Origin: Muribaculaceae bacterium Isolate-037 (Harlan)
GTDB lineage: Bacteria; Bacteroidota; Bacteroidia; Bacteroidales; Muribaculaceae
DNA: 32,017 nt
NCBI GenBank assembly: GCA_003762615.1
Contig: RIAZ01000037.1
Span: forward strand, 1 to 32,017
Reading direction: 5' to 3'
Shown here: positions 23,961-32,017 of the stretch, in pieces
Layout of the letters: each line of letters opens with the position of its first letter
Position numbering within the stretch: the first letter of the stretch is position 1
Made by a program: the position numbers and the translations under genes
Notes under the pieces: generated by a model
What the model was told of the DNA's origin: nothing
Seen by the model: only the letters and a program-made list of their open reading frames with translations
The model's database searches: none

Positions 23961-26900
23961 CTTATAGTAAGAAGAGATTTTACGATGGTGTTGCTTTTGG
24001 CATCCTTGCTAAGGGAGTAGGTATAGCGGTAGGCTGAGGCATTGTATGTAGTGGGCGAACTATTGATCAGCCGGATGTTGCGTGCGTTTGCAAAGGCAAG
24101 TATCCCGGCTACATTGTTGGGATGAAGTTTGCCGATTTCATCCATCATGCAATGGAGAGTGAAATCCCCGAAGCGGGATGAAGCCTTACGCTTGAATACG
24201 TTGATGAGCATGATGTTGACAATCGCTTTCACAAGAATATCCGTGCCGTCAGAACCGACATTTGTGAGCTTTTCCACCCAGTTTGTATCCTGGTCATTCT
24301 GTTTCACCTTAAATTCCAGTTTGAACGTGTCGGCAAGCGTCACCCTCTCACGTTTACTTTCAGCATCCATAAGGTCGCCGAGAGTCATGAGCATCTTTGC
24401 AGCACGCTCGTTTGTCTTATCCCTGTTTTCAATGTCGGAAAAGAGATTGAGTTCGCCAAGGTCTTGACCGTGGTTGTCATCAAAGCTCTTGATGATTAGC
24501 AGTTGCTGCATTATGCGGTCGTTGCTCTCCACAGCCCTGAGTTCAATCTCCTTTATCACTCCGGCGAAGTTATTGTCGCGGAAATCCTTGTTGATGTCGT
24601 TGATGGTCTTCCGAATGTCGGCACCATGCTGAATCAGGTCGCTGACCTCGCGTGAGATTCGTTGAATTATGTCAGCATACATTTCGTTGGTGCGTGTCCG
24701 CATGATCTCAATCATATTGTTGCTGATGAAATCACTTAGCTTCACAGCAAAATTCCGATAATCTGCGATAGATGATATGTCAAATTCAAAACCGAGTGTA
24801 TTGACTGATGAGAAGTTACCCTTGAAGTCGTTGACCGTTTTACGGAAACTCTCCTCACACCGCTGATAGTTCATCAGTCTGTCGCGCAGACTCTCAAAAA
24901 TATCGGATAGCGACTTGACAGTCTCAAACGGTAGGATGGAATCGAAATTTTTCGGTCGTGATTCCGATGATAGAAAACCTTTTACTTTTGAAATTGCCGT
25001 TTCTCGTCTTGAACGGTCTTCGCATGTTTTTTTCAATTCAGAATCCAGACGATGCAGCTCAGAGTCGAGACGCAGTTTCCTATCATCGTATTTTCTCTTC
25101 AGGTCGTCTAATTTCTTACGTGTCGCTTTAAGTTCCGAACGTTTCTCATCCTCCTGATCCAAGAATTCCTTCTTGTCTTTTAGCCATTCGAAGTAAGTCT
25201 GTTTATTGCGTTCTATGTAGACGAGTTCATCAGAGATTTTGGATAGCTGCCTGCGTAGTTCATCAAGCTGTTGGAGATTTACTCCGGCACCTTTCAGTTC
25301 TGCATCCATACGGGCAGTGATTATGCACAATTCCTTTTCTGACTCCTCCGTTTTGAGGTTCTTCTCTTTTTCGATCTCCGCTTTCAGAAGATTAGTTCTC
25401 TTTGCAATATCATCTCTCTGTTTACGCAGATTATCCTCGCATGTCTTCTTATCCTTCCTGTATTTTGCGTCTGCCTGTTGTTGACGCGATTTGATTCCGT
25501 CAATCCTTTTCAATACCTCTGACAGGGCTGAGTCTATTTCATCCAGTTGCGCTTTCTGCCATTTTTTAAGTTTGTCATCCAATTCCGACAACTCCTTTTT
25601 AAGGCGAGTCATGCGTGCGGGTATGGAGGATAATTCTGTGTTTATTGTCAGTTCATCTTCCTGTAAGGACTTCCGGAATTTCTTTGATTTGCCAAGAATA
25701 TCATTGATATCAGAACGCAATTTTTCCTTACGACATATAATTTGATTCTGAAGTTCAGAGATATTCCGTTCAAGAGAGTCCATACGATTCTTCAGCTCCC
25801 GTGGGCTTCGCACATCGCGCTCAATATTGGCAGTATTAAGACGTATTCCGTAGATAGAGTCGGAATCATCTCCCATTTGTGGGTTGAGATTGGTATTGTA
25901 TAGCACTGTCCGCTCATCAAGAAGTAGCCCTATATTCTCTTCCCAATCGGGTCTGTTTTCACAAAGCCATTCCATCAACGAGCCGTCATAACGTTTCAGC
26001 AGATCGTTATTTTTTTCAAGTTCAGTATTGAGAAGGGCAATCTGGTTATCAATTTTAGCTACATCTTTCTCACACACTGCGGTCAGATCCTTTTCTGCAA
26101 TTTCATCCTTATGCATACTGCGGTCGATTTCGCTGCGCGTCCGGGATAGCTTATCAGTCAACTCCTTCTCACGTGAAGAGTATTCGGAAATCTTGCCGTT
26201 AATCTCCGTCATCTCCTTACTATAGGGATTGGTGTTGATGATTTGAATCTTGCGTATTTTTAGATCATTGCGTTCGTTTTCGGCAAGACGTAAATCCTCG
26301 GCTATGCTCTTTTTCTCTTCCTCATATTGATTGCGTATAGATTCGAGAGTCTTATTGTAAGCATCAATAAGTTGATTTTTCTCTTCGGAAAGTATCTCCT
26401 TCTCCTTATTGAAATGGCTTTCAATCTCATTCAATGATTCCGAAAGTTTGTTCTTTTCCGTCTGGAGCAGGGCTTTATAACGGGTCGTGACATCAAGGTT
26501 CTTGTTCGTCAGGAGTTCAAGTTGCTTCTCAAGGTTCCCTTTCTGTATATTCAGTTCCCCCTCACGATTTATGCGAGATACAATATCCGATATTCGGATG
26601 TTTTGGTAGTATTGAATTTTATCTTTAACGCGTTTCAGAAAATCGTTCAGTATACCTTCCGTCTGTTTCAGTTTGTCGCGTTCATTACTGTATTTTCCGG
26701 CTTCCTCGCTGATAAGACGTCTTTGTCGGGTGAGATCATTGGAAAGTTTTGTTTCCAGTTCAATCATTTCCGGTAAGGATTTTTCATCGCGTTCGAGGGC
26801 ATACATGAGTTGTCCGCACAGTTCGTTGATTTCACTGCACAATGCCTCGTATTTAATGTGAGAGTCGATCACTTTATCGGCATCCACACGCACCTTCACG

Positions 26901-27619
26901 GATCCGTTTTTCTCCCTCTTATACCATTTCCAGATATCGTCATATCGGTTGCGGAATTCATTGATATGTTCCCTGTAGGATGCGAGGTCAACATTGTCAT
27001 TTGAGAAGTCGAGAGAATCGATTATGGTATCCTTGATTACCCTTGATTCCAATGACTGGTTAAGGAAAATATTGGTTATGGCTCGCACGATATTCTGATA
27101 GCGGTCGCTCTCCATGATACAGAATCGGCGCAGATTAGGATCTACGTTCTGGCGATTGCCATAGATGATATCGCGAAACTCCTCATAATGGCGCAGAATC
27201 CTGCTCTTGAATATATTCTGACCGATTGCCTCGTTGATTTTTCCCCACTCACGTGCCATGCCGGCTTCATCGATGAATTGGCTGCGGTCATATTTACAGT
27301 CTACTATGCGGAATGCTGTCCGTCCTTGCGAACGGAACGACATTATGAAAAAGATACCGTTTTCGCGCACCACCTCATATATGATATAGGAATTGGAGTA
27401 GGGGAGATAGAAATCATCATAACCCTGCTGCTTGTCTTGGGTGCGTATGCCAAGTCGGCTCTTGTCGGCATTATAGAAGAAAAGTATTGAGCGGAGAAGG
27501 GTAGATTTGCCTACGCCTTGTGTGCCGATGAAATGCACGTTGCCGTCAAGGGATACTTCTGCGTAAGGTACGTGTGCGCTGTTGATAAAAATTATTCTAT
27601 TCAGGTATCTCATCTTCAA
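23957..27619 (-). CDS. jetC: Wadjet JetC-like SMC ATPase (MukB-like)
   Basis: A 1220-aa SMC-family motor with an N-terminal head (Walker A GTQGVGKST, residues 32-40), a very long coiled coil from about 240 to 1000 broken by a central hinge-like segment near 560-610 (YNTNLNPQMGDDSDSIYGIR), and a C-terminal head with Walker B MMDEIGKLHP (Asp1160/Glu1161). It forms a MukBEF-like loop-extruding complex with JetA and JetB that senses circular plasmid DNA. It overlaps jetB by 23 bases and jetD by 4, indicating coupled translation. The second in-frame ATG (27613) is an equally possible start. Confidence 0.85.
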   Translation of the reverse strand: MKMRYLNRIIFINSAHVPYAEVSLDGNVHFIGTQGVGKSTLLRSILFFYNADKSRLGIRTQDKQQGYDDFYLPYSNSYIIYEVVRENGIFFIMSFRSQGRTAFRIVDCKYDRSQFIDEAGMAREWGKINEAIGQNIFKSRILRHYEEFRDIIYGNRQNVDPNLRRFCIMESDRYQNIVRAITNIFLNQSLESRVIKDTIIDSLDFSNDNVDLASYREHINEFRNRYDDIWKWYKREKNGSVKVRVDADKVIDSHIKYEALCSEINELCGQLMYALERDEKSLPEMIELETKLSNDLTRQRRLISEEAGKYSNERDKLKQTEGILNDFLKRVKDKIQYYQNIRISDIVSRINREGELNIQKGNLEKQLELLTNKNLDVTTRYKALLQTEKNKLSESLNEIESHFNKEKEILSEEKNQLIDAYNKTLESIRNQYEEEKKSIAEDLRLAENERNDLKIRKIQIINTNPYSKEMTEINGKISEYSSREKELTDKLSRTRSEIDRSMHKDEIAEKDLTAVCEKDVAKIDNQIALLNTELEKNNDLLKRYDGSLMEWLCENRPDWEENIGLLLDERTVLYNTNLNPQMGDDSDSIYGIRLNTANIERDVRSPRELKNRMDSLERNISELQNQIICRKEKLRSDINDILGKSKKFRKSLQEDELTINTELSSIPARMTRLKKELSELDDKLKKWQKAQLDEIDSALSEVLKRIDGIKSRQQQADAKYRKDKKTCEDNLRKQRDDIAKRTNLLKAEIEKEKNLKTEESEKELCIITARMDAELKGAGVNLQQLDELRRQLSKISDELVYIERNKQTYFEWLKDKKEFLDQEDEKRSELKATRKKLDDLKRKYDDRKLRLDSELHRLDSELKKTCEDRSRRETAISKVKGFLSSESRPKNFDSILPFETVKSLSDIFESLRDRLMNYQRCEESFRKTVNDFKGNFSSVNTLGFEFDISSIADYRNFAVKLSDFISNNMIEIMRTRTNEMYADIIQRISREVSDLIQHGADIRKTINDINKDFRDNNFAGVIKEIELRAVESNDRIMQQLLIIKSFDDNHGQDLGELNLFSDIENRDKTNERAAKMLMTLGDLMDAESKRERVTLADTFKLEFKVKQNDQDTNWVEKLTNVGSDGTDILVKAIVNIMLINVFKRKASSRFGDFTLHCMMDEIGKLHPNNVAGILAFANARNIRLINSSPTTYNASAYRYTYSLSKDAKSNTIVKSLLTIR

Positions 27620-28148
27620 TATCTTCGTTGATGTTGATGCATAATATTATCTGTTCGATATATCCGAAAGCAGACGTCACTTGAAACTCCTCTTCCTCGG
27701 CATTTATCAGTTCGGCAAACCCGATTGCCACCATATCGTCGGCAATCTTCCGGATCTTGTCATGGTTTGCAGCAATCTCAAGGTTCAGGTTTGCAAGTTT
27801 GTCGCGCAGCTCCAGATCCGACGCCATTCTCCCCTCTATCTGAGAGATACGGAACTGAGTGCCGCTGCAGAAAGTGGTGTCGTATGTCTTCAGGAAATCA
27901 AGATAATCTATCCATTTGAACAAGGACTGGAGCTTGTTCTCAATAATCTGCCTTGCCTCATCACGGCTGAAATAGAAATAGCCATCTCCCCCCATCAGTT
28001 TGAAATCAATCTGGCTGAAATAGTCATAGTATTCCTGTCGGTTCTCTTCAATGTCGTTATATAGCACCTGTATATCCCGGTCAACACTGTTGCTTGAGAT
28101 AAATTGTCCGCGTGATAGTCGCTGGAATATTTCTTTGGTATGTCTCAT
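27597..28148 (-). CDS. jetB: Wadjet JetB-like (MukE-like) subunit
   Basis: A 183-aa, mostly helical, acidic-tailed protein starting MRHTKEIFQRLSRGQFIS. Size, position between the kleisin-like and SMC genes, and the compact two-winged-helix look (FSRDEARQIIENKLQSLFKW; YDTTFCSGTQFRISQIEGRM) match MukE/JetB, the accessory subunit that bridges kleisin and DNA. Its ATG overlaps the jetA stop codon (ATGA). Identification rests mainly on operon context, since these subunits diverge strongly. Confidence 0.75.
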   Translation of the reverse strand: MRHTKEIFQRLSRGQFISSNSVDRDIQVLYNDIEENRQEYYDYFSQIDFKLMGGDGYFYFSRDEARQIIENKLQSLFKWIDYLDFLKTYDTTFCSGTQFRISQIEGRMASDLELRDKLANLNLEIAANHDKIRKIADDMVAIGFAELINAEEEEFQVTSAFGYIEQIILCININEDIEDEIPE

Positions 28149-29335
28149 AATGGGTAAATCAATGGATATTCATAATTCCCTTTCTCTGCAAATGTATCGG
28201 TGAACCTCAGCGATTCATAGAATTGAGATGCGAGCTGAAGGAAAAGAACGAGTCGTTCCTCCTCATTGACTTCGGCAGCAAACCGATAGTTCCAGATAAA
28301 GGAGAAAAGATCATCGCTTTGAGCAGAGAATGCCTCGGCAAGCGATCTATGGTCGAATGCGCGTGTGGTCTCTTTCTGCTCTTCAAGATATTGGGGATCA
28401 ATGGTGGAAGCGCATCGGTTCTTTATGGCGGTGGATTTATTCAGTTTACGTCTGACGTTTGCCAGCAATTCCAGTGCACCATCCTCATTGCGAAGGAAAT
28501 CGATGGAGACCTTGGTGGAGAATGTGGTGCGTGGTTCAAGCCACACTGCATTCTCGTTTTCAATCACGTTCTTGATATCGGTGCCCTCATTGATAAGGAG
28601 CTGATCGCGCAGATATTTTAATTTGCGGACTTTCTTGACAATGCGGCTTTGGTATTGTATCCGGTTAAGATAGTCAATGATGAGCGACTTTATTGAGATT
28701 AATCCATGTGCGGATTCCTTCAATCCGTTTTTCACCTCGGCAATGGTCTCTTTCAGACCGATGTCTTGTACGGTTGAGAAAAAGATTGCCTCATCATCTA
28801 TCAGAGTTTCAGTCTTGGTTATAAGTTCCTTTATGGCGGTGGCTTTCTCATCAAAGGCTTTGAGACGCAATTCTTTTATCTTGAAATTCGGTTCCTGCTT
28901 GTAGGTATGTTCTACGTTTCGTTTCAGATCAAGCACGTTGCGACGCGTGTTCTGATTTATTTTGCTGAATATATGCCTTATCTGACGCAGAAACTGGGGT
29001 TGTCTCATACTGTCGGCAGCAAGATACGACGCTATATTGAGTTTCAGGGAGTCGATATTTTCCTTTACGGATGCAATACTTATCTCCTCGTTGACGGCAA
29101 GTATTTTCTCGAAAAACTCCTGATATGTGCCGTCAAGTTCAAGATTGTTGCCCGACTGAATGATGACTCCGAATTTAATCATCCTTTTCAGGGAGTCCTC
29201 CTTCCCCTCAAGAGTCTCCACAGCATCGTCATACTTTACGGATATGGTCTTCCTTTTCTGAAACATATCGAAAAGCAACTTCTGCCCTTGGTAGAGAGTG
29301 CGGGTGAGTTCTTTGATATTTCGGAAGTATGCCAT
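28145..29335 (-). CDS. jetA: Wadjet JetA-like (MukF-like kleisin) subunit
   Basis: A 396-aa first gene of the jet operon. An N-terminal winged-helix-like part (about 1-75, YFRNIKELTRTLYQGQKLLF) is followed by long helices (VNEEISIASVKENIDSLKLN; KTETLIDDEAIFFSTVQDIG) and a C-terminal domain that would contact the SMC head. This is the layout of MukF-type kleisins. A TACTTTTG -7 box precedes it at 29371-29364 on the minus strand. Recognition depends on the full jetABCD order more than on any single motif. Confidence 0.75.
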   Translation of the reverse strand: MAYFRNIKELTRTLYQGQKLLFDMFQKRKTISVKYDDAVETLEGKEDSLKRMIKFGVIIQSGNNLELDGTYQEFFEKILAVNEEISIASVKENIDSLKLNIASYLAADSMRQPQFLRQIRHIFSKINQNTRRNVLDLKRNVEHTYKQEPNFKIKELRLKAFDEKATAIKELITKTETLIDDEAIFFSTVQDIGLKETIAEVKNGLKESAHGLISIKSLIIDYLNRIQYQSRIVKKVRKLKYLRDQLLINEGTDIKNVIENENAVWLEPRTTFSTKVSIDFLRNEDGALELLANVRRKLNKSTAIKNRCASTIDPQYLEEQKETTRAFDHRSLAEAFSAQSDDLFSFIWNYRFAAEVNEEERLVLFLQLASQFYESLRFTDTFAEKGNYEYPLIYPL

Positions 29336-29363
29336 GCTGAAAGAGGATTTGTTATGCGGTCTG

Positions 29364-29371
29364 CAAAAGTA
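29364..29371 (-). promoter_or_regulatory. -7 box of the jet operon
   Basis: The minus strand reads TACTTTTG followed by C, 28 bases before the jetA ATG. No TTTG is seen at -33; that position overlaps an inverted repeat (29387-29421), which may be a binding site. Confidence 0.45.
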
Positions 29372-29386
29372 AATAAAAAACTTGGA

Positions 29387-29421
29387 ATTACTTACATTAA
29401 CCGCTTATAAATGTAAATAAT
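29387..29421. promoter_or_regulatory. Imperfect inverted repeat overlapping the jet -33 region
   Basis: ATTACTTACATT (29387-29398) and AATGTAAATAAT (29410-29421) are complementary with one mismatch, separated by 11 bases. The same half-site (AATGTAGATAA), also with an 11-base spacer but facing inward, occurs upstream of fic at 30387-30425. Confidence 0.35.
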
Positions 29422-29432
29422 CCGAAATTATT

Positions 29433-30233
29433 TTAGGAATCGCCTATAGATTTATGATACTGTAAGATTCGTTTTTCCAGATTTGCTATGTGCTGCGATA
29501 GCATAATGTCCTGAATGATTGAGCTATCCTCTTTCTCCCTACTATCAATCAGGGCTTGAATGTATTCCCCCTTATCCTCTTTGGTGACGATTGATGGGAT
29601 GAGTCCTAATTGTAGTTGCAAGATATTCATTAGCAGGCGAGTGGTGCGTCCGTTACCATCCACCCATGGATGAATTGTCACCAACCGGAAGTGCGCTTCA
29701 AAACTCAACCGATAGCACGCTGCAACATCGTTTTTATCAATTGCAGCCAATTCCTGGTTCAGCCATGTGCAGAAATCTGCCGTTGCCTTAGGTACTTTTG
29801 AAAAAGCCAAGTAGCTTGTCCCTCCGATACCGGCACTCACATTGCAACGACGAAGGTCCCCTTTAGAAGAGTCGAAGGTGCCGCCTAATGTAGAATATTC
29901 CGATCCGGTGCGGCGCATTACCTTGGCAGACAGTCGGCATAATAAATCAACAGAGTAGGGTTGATTGCTTTTTGCCCAGTCAAAGCCATAGAGATATGCG
30001 TCTTTCAGATCGATATTCATCATCTGCTCATTCATACTTCTACCTTTTGCAGCGATACCCTCATCGAACAGCAATTGATTCTCCACCTCTGTAACCGTAG
30101 AACCTTCAATAGCCGTGGAATGGGTAATAAGAGAATATAGGTAGAATTTCTCATAATCCACCTGTTGCTCTATACCTGAATCCTTATATCTGTTGATTGT
30201 ATCAACCAGCTTCTTGTCCAACTCTTTCATCAT
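29433..30233 (-). CDS. fic: Fic family protein (probable AMP transferase)
   Basis: A 266-aa Fic-domain enzyme. The catalytic loop HPWVDGNGRTTR (His188 to Arg199) is intact, matching HxFx(D/E)GNGRxxR except for Trp in place of Phe. An N-terminal inhibitory helix STAIEG (residues 39-44, Ser and Glu43) fits the (S/T)xxxE(G/N) pattern, so this is a self-inhibited (class II) Fic protein. Fic enzymes typically transfer AMP to a target protein. It lies directly upstream of the jet operon on the same strand but is separated by the jet promoter, so it is probably a separate unit within a defence island. A small ORF (30416-30553) lies upstream. Confidence 0.85.
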   Translation of the reverse strand: MMKELDKKLVDTINRYKDSGIEQQVDYEKFYLYSLITHSTAIEGSTVTEVENQLLFDEGIAAKGRSMNEQMMNIDLKDAYLYGFDWAKSNQPYSVDLLCRLSAKVMRRTGSEYSTLGGTFDSSKGDLRRCNVSAGIGGTSYLAFSKVPKATADFCTWLNQELAAIDKNDVAACYRLSFEAHFRLVTIHPWVDGNGRTTRLLMNILQLQLGLIPSIVTKEDKGEYIQALIDSREKEDSSIIQDIMLSQHIANLEKRILQYHKSIGDS

Positions 30234-30283
30234 GCTGCCTTATTACTGAAGTTTAGCAAGCTGCACTTCAGTGGTTTATATCT

Positions 30284-30377
30284 TATAGCTTAAGGTTTAA
30301 AATTCACGGAAATCTACGAATCTTTTGATTATACAAAATTTAATGACAATAAACCATAAACAATAAATCTTAAACTT
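30284..30377 (-). repeat. Heptamer-flanked intergenic element, copy 3 (inverted)
   Basis: Read on the minus strand, the core (30353-30301) gives GGTTTATTGTCATTAAATTT, then TGTATAATCAAAAGATTCG, then TAGATTTCCGTGAATT. It is almost the same as copy 1, with heptamer-like TTTAAG/GTTTATG flanks. It fills the fic leader. Confidence 0.7.
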
Positions 30378-30386
30378 TTTTACAAT

Positions 30387-30425
30387 GCAAATGTAGATAA
30401 AAATCCTGAGATTATCTACATTTGC
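30387..30425. repeat. Perfect 14-bp inverted repeat at the end of the small ORF
   Basis: GCAAATGTAGATAA (30387-30400) is perfectly complementary to TTATCTACATTTGC (30412-30425), with an 11-base spacer. The right arm contains the stop codon of the small minus-strand ORF. Each strand also reads TACATTTG, a -7-like box. It may be a terminator hairpin, a promoter/operator, or both. Confidence 0.45.
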
Positions 30426-30553
30426 TTACGACTTTGAGATTTAATGTAAACTTCACGCATTTTTTGACGCAGAATCTTTTTGTCAGGCAGTGCAAGTTCA
30501 TCGCGTGCAACCATAGTAGACGATAGTCTTCGGCTCATCGTGTATTCCTCCAT
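30416..30553 (-). CDS. Small ORF upstream of fic, unrecognised
   Basis: A 45-aa minus-strand frame beginning MEEYTMSRRLSSTMVARDEL and ending REVYIKSQSRKQM. A second start (ATG 30538, 40 aa) has a purine-rich GGAGGA 7 bases upstream and may be the true one. The composition is basic and helix-prone, with no hydrophobic segment. It lies on the same strand as fic, 183 bases upstream, with the repeat element in between. Small proteins beside Fic genes are often antitoxins, but no antitoxin motif is visible and the Fic protein already carries its own inhibitory helix. Real but unassigned at best. Confidence 0.45.
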   Translation of the reverse strand: MEEYTMSRRLSSTMVARDELALPDKKILRQKMREVYIKSQSRKQM

Positions 30554-30600
30554 CTTATTTTTTAAGTAAGGGTAAGCGATTGAAAGAGTTTAAGTTGTAA

Positions 30601-30630
30601 TTTGCTCACGTCATAAATGAGGTGAGCAAA
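30601..30630. repeat. Short perfect inverted repeat
   Basis: TTTGCTCAC (30601-30609) and GTGAGCAAA (30622-30630) are exact complements with a 12-base loop, upstream of the broken RhuM-like gene. It could be an old operator or hairpin of that gene. Confidence 0.35.
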
Positions 30631-30708
30631 ACCACCTAAGCGGGGCTATTCAAATTCCGGGAAATACTCAATATGGGAATATTTATGACAGTGTAGATTG
30701 GGTACTGA

Positions 30709-31505
30709 GAGACCACATGTGCAAATTTTGCACATGTGGGTGTTGATGGTGATCAACAATACGTTACCACTCTTTATAATCTTGATGTAATCATTTCAGT
30801 AGGCTATCGTGTAAAGTCAAAGCGTGGCATCCAATTCCGTATTTGGGCAAACAAGATATTGAAGCAATATCTGCTACAAGGATACGCCGTTAATGAACGA
30901 ATTGCTGCGCAGAAATATGACGAGTTAAGCCAGTTGGTGAAAGTTCTCGGTCGCACAATCCAAAATCAGGAGAAACTAACGGAGGATAGTCGGTCCCTGC
31001 TTAATGTTGTGGTTGATTACACATACGCGCTTGATACACTTGACTGATATGATTATCAGGAACTGAAGATAGAGAATACAACGAAAAAAGAAGAATTTCA
31101 TGCTACTTACGAAAACGCTATGGAAGTCATTCGTGAACTTCATGAGAAATTTGGTGGTAGCAATCTGTTCGGCAATGAGAAAGATGACTCCTTCAAAAGT
31201 TCAATCGGGCAAATCTATCAGACTTTCGGAGGTATTGATTTATATCCATCCGTTGAGGAAAAGGCAGCCATGCTACTGTTCTTGTAACTAAGAATCACTC
31301 ATTCAGTGATGGCAACAAACGTATTGCCGCCACACTCTTCTTATGGTTCCTAAACGGAAATAGCATACTCTACAATGAAGATGGCACAAAGCGTATCGCT
31401 GATAATACACTTGTCGCTCTTACTCTGATGATAGCCGAAAGCCGCACCGAGTAAAAAGATACGATGGTCAAAGTAATCGTCAATCTCATCAACAAGAACA
31501 ACTGA
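30709..31505 (+). pseudogene. Degraded RhuM / Fic-Doc-type gene
   Basis: The frame resumes after a stop at 30706 and encodes a RhuM-family segment (YNLDVIISVGYRVKSKRGIQ, FRIWANKILKQYLLQGYAVN), then, past an in-frame TGA at 31045, a Fic/Doc segment. A one-base deletion near 31283 shifts the frame; the shifted frame reads HSFSDGNKRIAATLFLWFLN, the Doc/Fic core. A third stop (TAA 31453) interrupts the tail before TGA at 31505. The N-terminal third is missing. The intact ancestor would be a RhuM-Fic fusion of about 330 residues. It is clearly inactive and probably a relic of a toxin or defence module. Confidence 0.8.
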
Positions 31506-31606
31506 TTGGCTGTGATAATGCCATTTATCTTGCAGTAATAGCCGAAATACTTTATTTAAAACACAAATAATAACATATTTTTCAATATTAAAATCGATAA
31601 TCAGAC

Positions 31607-31636
31607 ATTGATAATCAAAAATAAATGTTAATTTTG
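31607..31636 (+). promoter_or_regulatory. Residual promoter of the XRE-like pseudogene
   Basis: ATTG (31607-31610), 18 bases and TAATTTTG (31629-31636), followed by C, form a near-consensus promoter 25 bases before the lost start codon of the regulator remnant. Confidence 0.45.
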
Positions 31637-31660
31637 CAACTTGGAGATGTTTATATAAAA

Positions 31661-31875
31661 ACGAAGGTAGATATAAACAGACTTAAAGTTGTATTAGTTG
31701 AGAGAAAATGGATCAGTAAATGGTTGGTAGAACAATTCCATAAAGACCTTGCTACAGTGTCTAATGGTGTACTAACTCTGCTCAACTGTCATTGGAAACA
31801 TTAGTTGATGTCACAAAGACTTTTGAGGTTGATGTCAGAGAACTGATTGCTCTAACATTAGAACAAAGACTGTGA
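31661..31875 (+). pseudogene. Degraded XRE-type helix-turn-helix regulator
   Basis: The sequence encodes KVDINRLKVVLVERKWISKW then LVEQFHKDLATVSN, and after a one-base loss near 31764 continues in another frame as WCTNSAQLSLETLVDVTKTF then EVDVRELIALTLEQRL. Together these match small (~70 aa) XRE/Cro-like regulators of Bacteroidota (typically ...KDPATVSKWCTN..., ETLVEIAK..VDVREL). An ACG at 31661 stands where the family's ATG would be. Start loss plus frameshift indicate a dead gene; such regulators often accompany restriction or phage-defence genes. Confidence 0.7.
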
Positions 31876-32017
31876 TATTTCACTATTAAATAGGGTGTTC
31901 AGTTTGACGTTCCGAAAAACGGCATCCAGAACACCGGATTTTACATAAAAATCACGTGCTGGAAATTCTTGTTTTCAGAGACGAAATAGTACATTGAAAA
32001 TTTGGATAATTCATTAA
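31876..32017. other. Right-edge stretch, no gene assigned
   Basis: A short plus-strand frame reads GVQFDVPKNGIQNTGFYIKI and stops after about 32 residues near 31990. It has no start codon in context and may be another remnant or an intergenic repeat; nothing else is visible before the window ends. Confidence 0.3.

Noticed and set aside
31876..31995. Protein-coding gene reading GVQFDVPKNGIQNTGF
   Set aside because: About 32 codons without a credible start, next to two pseudogenes; no family recognised.

Overview
The window looks like a chromosomal segment from a gut Bacteroidales bacterium, within or near Bacteroidaceae/Muribaculaceae. Three things suggest this. The promoters carry Bacteroidota-type -33 TTTG and -7 TAnnTTTG boxes. 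The protein families are typical of the order: NVEALA-type peptides, DUF3244, DUF1573, TolB-like six-bladed propeller lipoproteins and many lipoboxes. Ribosome binding sites are A-rich and weak. The genus cannot be fixed from sequence reading alone.

Region A (1-13604) is a secretion and peptide-maturation neighbourhood. It opens with a leftward promoter, copies of a dispersed repeat and a polypurine hairpin. Next comes a membrane-anchored TPR/coiled-coil/LuxR-like regulator (420-2300). A transglutaminase-like lipoprotein lies on the minus strand (2579-4510). A rightward block follows: DUF3244 protein, thioredoxin-like/DUF1573 lipoprotein, NVEALA peptide 1, propeller lipoprotein 1, a complete signal peptidase I paralogue, an O-antigen-ligase-like membrane protein with TPRs, NVEALA peptide 2, propeller lipoprotein 2, and an alpha/beta-hydrolase lipoprotein. 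Two promoters in this region (near 2380 and 4980) share a tandem 20-bp direct repeat at the same distance from the -7 box, which looks like an operator. Each NVEALA gene is separated from its propeller gene by an RNA hairpin. The likely theme is export, trimming and disulfide handling of small Cys-containing peptides. The individual families are recognised; the pathway is inferred.

Region B (13748-22619) is a TolC / lipoprotein adaptor / RND permease / RND permease efflux operon. It is visibly more GC-rich than region A.

Region C (22678-30553) is a defence island on the minus strand. It holds a complete four-gene Wadjet (jetABCD) SMC-type anti-plasmid system with overlapping genes, a Fic-domain protein, a small unannotated ORF upstream of fic, and an orphan 52-aa protein. 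A candidate ~95-nt small RNA (promoter, hairpin, terminator) lies on the opposite strand just past jetD.

Region D (30700-32017) is a gene graveyard: a RhuM/Fic-Doc-type gene broken by stops and a frameshift, and an XRE-type regulator that has lost its start codon and reading frame.

Two dispersed repeat families run through the window. One is an intergenic element with a ~50-bp core flanked by heptamer arrays (three copies). The other is a ~30-bp repeat (four copies), two of which have been absorbed into protein-coding ends.
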